In this document: positions 61,613-64,000 of the stretch, piece by piece
Layout of the letters: each line of letters begins with the position of its first letter
Position numbering within the stretch: position 1 is the first letter of the stretch
NCBI GenBank assembly: GCA_022451485.1
Contig: JAKUQS010000005.1
Span: 1-64,000 of the forward strand
Reading direction: 5' to 3'
DNA length: 64,000 bases
Source of the DNA: Gammaproteobacteria bacterium
Lineage (GTDB): Bacteria > Pseudomonadota > Gammaproteobacteria > Arenicellales > UBA868
Notes under the pieces: model-generated
What the model was told of the DNA's origin: nothing
The model's input: only the letters and a program-made list of their open reading frames with translations
Database searches by the model: none
Made by a program: the position numbers and the translations under genes

Positions 61613-62484
61613 GTTTTTCTTGGCGGCTCTAGGTATGTGTGGATAGCTTCTTCATAGCTAGAGGCACGAGTGAGTTGTCCGATTAGCTCAGCGCTTGGAA
61701 CATCGTTCAGTGTATCGGTTACCTGTCCTTCACGCAGGGCACGCAGGGTGTCGTAGGCAGCTTTGATAGCAGCCATGGCTGGTTTGTGACTCTGCAGCGC
61801 GATGCGCACACCAAGGTCTGAGAGATAGTCGCGATCCAGCATTTCGTTGGGTGCGCCGCCGAGGATAATGGGGGCCCGTAATGATTCCGCAATGGTCTCG
61901 AGATCAGACCTTGATTTGATACCGACAAGAAATATCATATCGACCCCCGCGTCTTCATAGGCGCGACACCGGTCAATGCAATCTGCCACACCGGTGATTG
62001 CCGTAGCGCTTGTTCTGCCGGCGATAACAAGGTCAGGGTCGTGGCGAGCGGAGATCGCGGCCTTCATTTTTCCCACCGCCTCGGGCCGTGAGATTAAACG
62101 TGCCTTTACACCGTGAGCATAAGGGCGCGGTAACTCCGTATCTTCGATAGAAAGAGCGGACACTCCAGAGTTCTCAAGTTCTTCGACCGTTCGCATGACA
62201 TTGAGTGCGTTACCATAACCATGGTCTGCATCCACCAGTAATGGCAGTTCTCCAGCACGACAGATACGATACGCCTGGGACGCAAATTCGGATAGCGTCA
62301 GTACGATGTGATCGGGTGCACCGAGTACCGTCAGCGATGCAATCGATCCTGCAAACATACCGATTTCATAACCAAGGTCTTCGGCTATCCGCGCCGATAT
62401 TGAGTCGTAGACCGAACCGGGATACACACACTGTTCGCTGTTGATTTGGCTGCGAAACCGGTGGCGCCGTTGTGTCCATTTCAT
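61609..62484 (-). CDS. Oxaloacetate decarboxylase-like PEP mutase/isocitrate lyase superfamily protein
   Basis: 291 residues from ATG 62484; an in-frame TTG at 62505 lacks a ribosome site. CVYPGSVYDSISARIAEDLG, LLVDADHGYGNALNVMRTVE, ALSIEDTELPRPYAHG and LVIAGRTSATAI are the landmarks of the PA4872-type oxaloacetate decarboxylase; the Asp-rich VDADHG binds Mg. It lacks the KKCGH loop of isocitrate lyases. It may decarboxylate oxaloacetate or act on a related 2-oxo or phosphono acid. First of a two-gene - strand unit with the GFA protein. Confidence 0.85.
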   Translation of the reverse strand: MKWTQRRHRFRSQINSEQCVYPGSVYDSISARIAEDLGYEIGMFAGSIASLTVLGAPDHIVLTLSEFASQAYRICRAGELPLLVDADHGYGNALNVMRTVEELENSGVSALSIEDTELPRPYAHGVKARLISRPEAVGKMKAAISARHDPDLVIAGRTSATAITGVADCIDRCRAYEDAGVDMIFLVGIKSRSDLETIAESLRAPIILGGAPNEMLDRDYLSDLGVRIALQSHKPAMAAIKAAYDTLRALREGQVTDTLNDVPSAELIGQLTRASSYEEAIHTYLEPPRKT

Positions 62485-62772
62485 CGTCAATATGCTCAGT
62501 ATCAATAATAGGGTGAAGCCCTGATCCTAAAATGCGAGACCCACTACAGGGTGTGGACAAGTTTTCCTAAATTAATGAATTTCATATTATCTTCTGGGGT
62601 CGGTGTGGTGCATTTCAGCGTGAGCGATAGTTCGTAGGCTTAGTTTGCCAAGTCTTGCCTAGTTCTTCAAAGACGGTTTGTCGGTCTAGGGTTGAGTCGA
62701 TTAGATCGTCCAGATAGTCTAGGGCACTGTCTACTTGCCAAAGCTACTGCATTTCGTTGGAGTAATACAAAG
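62485..62772. other. Divergent intergenic region with direct repeats
   Basis: 288 bases between the oxaloacetate-decarboxylase-like and methyltransferase genes. The octamer GTCTAGGG occurs twice on the + strand (62684-62691, 62717-62724), 33 bases apart, about three helical turns, and an A/T-rich TATTAT lies near 62585. No tRNA, ORF with ribosome site, or strong hairpin is apparent. Confidence 0.35.
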
Positions 62773-63603
62773 ATGGATGATGCCCGCAGTAAACAGATGA
62801 AGCTTTACCACCGTGTTGATCGGGTATTCAATGAGCTAAGAGCTATTGGTATGGGAGATAACGACCCAATTCCAATTGAGTTGTTGTGTGATTATGACCA
62901 GTACCATTACTTTGGAACCGACGCGATAGATGAGGCAGTCGAGTTATTGGGAATAACAGCAGAATCGCAAGTGCTGGAGGTCGGGTCAGGAATTGGTGGG
63001 CCGAGTCGCTATCTTGCCCACCGCCAAGGGTGCAAGGTCACGGCCTTGGAGATACAGCCGGATGTCGATGCCACGGGACGAGAACTGACTCACCGTTGTG
63101 GACTTGATGACCAGGTAGATCATCGTTGCGGCGATATGCTTGATGGCATTGGATCTAGGGGAACCTATGATGTCATTGTGAGCTGGCTTGCGTTTCTTCA
63201 TATTCCCGATCGAAACACACTCTACCGCCGATGTTTTGAGTCGCTGCGCCCCGGTGGACAGATGTTGGTGGAAGACTATTTTGAGCGGGGCACTTTGTCT
63301 GAACGGGAACAACTGATCCTGGCCCGGGATATCTGGTGTGATCGTGTGCCAACCATGACCGATTATCGAGTTGAGTTGAGTGATGCTGGTTTTGAAAATA
63401 TCGTATTGACTGACATGACGAGACCTTGGCAGTCATTTGTGATGGATCGTTTCCAAGGGTTTCGGGCGGCGAGTGACCGCAATCGATTGGTGCACGGTGA
63501 CGCAATCGTTGACGGGTTACATGGTTTTTATGAAGTCGTGGTTAAATTATTTCAGGACGGTAATCTGGGTGGAATCCGGTTTACCGCCAGTAAGCCTGTG
63601 TAA
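62773..63603 (+). CDS. SAM-dependent methyltransferase, UbiE / sarcosine-dimethylglycine methyltransferase-like
   Basis: 276 residues from ATG 62773 (GGAG about ten bases upstream); a TTG 81 bases earlier is unlikely. SQVLEVGSGIGGPSRYLAHR is motif I of the subgroup that includes glycine-betaine-forming N-methyltransferases and phosphoethanolamine methyltransferases; VTALEIQPD and YDVIVSWLAFLHIPDR follow, then LRPGGQMLVEDYFERG. It could make or modify a methylated amine, which would be the reverse direction of the catabolic theme. It precedes a flavin reductase by 28 bases. Confidence 0.85.
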   Translation: MDDARSKQMKLYHRVDRVFNELRAIGMGDNDPIPIELLCDYDQYHYFGTDAIDEAVELLGITAESQVLEVGSGIGGPSRYLAHRQGCKVTALEIQPDVDATGRELTHRCGLDDQVDHRCGDMLDGIGSRGTYDVIVSWLAFLHIPDRNTLYRRCFESLRPGGQMLVEDYFERGTLSEREQLILARDIWCDRVPTMTDYRVELSDAGFENIVLTDMTRPWQSFVMDRFQGFRAASDRNRLVHGDAIVDGLHGFYEVVVKLFQDGNLGGIRFTASKPV

Positions 63604-63631
63604 TTTTTGTATTGATTATCGGCATAGATAA

Positions 63632-64000
63632 ATGAAAGATTTCTCTGGCAGAGCAGTTGATGATGTGCGGAAGTTTAGAAATGCCCTTGCCACGTTTGCG
63701 ACAGGTGTAACAGTGGTTACTACCCGTGACGGTGAGGGAGCGCCCCAGGGGTTTACTGCTAATTCTTTTACCTCGGTGTCGCTGAACCCGCCCCTGATTC
63801 TGGTATGTGTTGCACGAAGCGCTAATTGTTTCCCGATTTTTGCTGCCTGCAAACACTTTGCTGTGAATATTTTGCATGAAGAGCAAAGGGCGGTTTCTGA
63901 AGTGTTTGCTGTGGGTACGGGAGATCGTTTTAGTGGTATTGACTGGGAGTGGTCGCCATTACGAAGTCCGCGCCTACGTGGAGTAGTCAGTTGGTTGGAC
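63632..64000 (+). CDS. Flavin reductase domain protein (HpaC/DIM6-NTAB type), 3' end outside window
   Basis: From ATG 63632 the frame is open to the window end, 123 residues. FRNALATFATGVTVVTTRDG, GFTANSFTSVSLNPPLILVC and CKHFAVNILHEEQR are typical of the FMN-binding split-barrel reductases that supply reduced flavin to two-component monooxygenases such as HpaB. It could partner the HpaB-like enzyme at 8732 or the luciferase-like enzymes, but those are more than 30 kb away; a monooxygenase to the right of the window is at least as likely. Confidence 0.88.
   Translation, partial: MKDFSGRAVDDVRKFRNALATFATGVTVVTTRDGEGAPQGFTANSFTSVSLNPPLILVCVARSANCFPIFAACKHFAVNILHEEQRAVSEVFAVGTGDRFSGIDWEWSPLRSPRLRGVVSWLD

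Noticed and set aside
1-64000. tRNA genes, insertion sequences, prophage, CRISPR arrays, attachment sites
   Set aside because: None seen on either strand: no cloverleaf-like intergenic sequence, no transposase or integrase motifs, and no regularly spaced repeats.

Overview
The window looks like an accessory catabolic region of a Gram-negative, respiring heterotroph, most likely a proteobacterium (alpha or gamma; I cannot place it further). The evidence is Shine-Dalgarno starts, a periplasmic type-1 solute-binding protein with a signal peptide, a membrane-bound molybdopterin oxidoreductase, and many CoA-ester enzymes. I see no rRNA, tRNA, phage, transposase or CRISPR array. There are 57 protein genes; the first and last are cut by the window edges.

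Layout (+ and - are strands). 1-7570: a fumarylacetoacetate-hydrolase fragment (+), then a - operon with an AMP-forming acyl-CoA ligase, a FlK-type thioesterase, a phenylacetyl-CoA:acceptor-oxidoreductase-like molybdoenzyme, its fused FeS/membrane subunit and a 4HBT thioesterase. 7648-10261 (+): serine/threonine dehydratase and an HpaB-type flavin monooxygenase. 10297-16312 (-): a complete branched-chain-type ABC transporter plus a luciferase-like oxidoreductase. 16482-29310: two hydantoinase/oxoprolinase (HyuA/HyuB) pairs around a - cassette of two aminotransferases and a short-chain dehydrogenase; the second pair continues into a beta-keto acid cleavage enzyme (BKACE) and a D-threonine-aldolase-like enzyme. 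29349-40049: amidohydrolase, second luciferase-like enzyme, cupin, split sulfopyruvate-decarboxylase-like enzyme with a class II aldolase, and an operon of CoA-transferase, M24, DapA-like and gamma-glutamyltransferase-like enzymes. 40068-47729 (-): N,N-dimethylformamidase-like protein, acyl-CoA ligase, HAD phosphatase, benzoylformate-decarboxylase-like enzyme, YbaK deacylase and methyltransferase. 47973-54522: MetF-like reductase, amidinotransferase, M20 amidohydrolase, hydrolase/CMD pair, RidA and aldehyde dehydrogenase. 54534-61130: a carnitine/gamma-butyrobetaine-type module. 61127-64000: GFA protein, oxaloacetate-decarboxylase-like enzyme, methyltransferase and flavin reductase.

The best supported pathway is at 54951-61130. 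A CaiD-like crotonobetainyl-CoA hydratase, an L-carnitine 3-dehydrogenase and a dehydrocarnitine-type BKACE are transcribed away from an acyl-CoA dehydrogenase and an ADP-forming acyl-CoA ligase. Read together they suggest gamma-butyrobetaine -> CoA ester -> crotonobetainyl-CoA -> carnitinyl-CoA -> carnitine -> dehydrocarnitine -> betainyl-CoA + acetoacetate. The CaiB-type CoA-transferase and the usual betainyl-CoA thioesterase are not next to it. Other genes (two N-methylhydantoinase-type pairs, amidinotransferase, MetF-like reductase, dimethylformamidase-like protein) fit a wider theme of small N-methylated, amide or guanidino compounds; this is inference.

The 64 kb divides into about 19 short transcription units that alternate strand, with nine divergent and nine convergent junctions. 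No recognisable transcriptional regulator and no convincing intrinsic terminator is present. Several divergent intergenic regions carry perfect short inverted repeats that look like operators.
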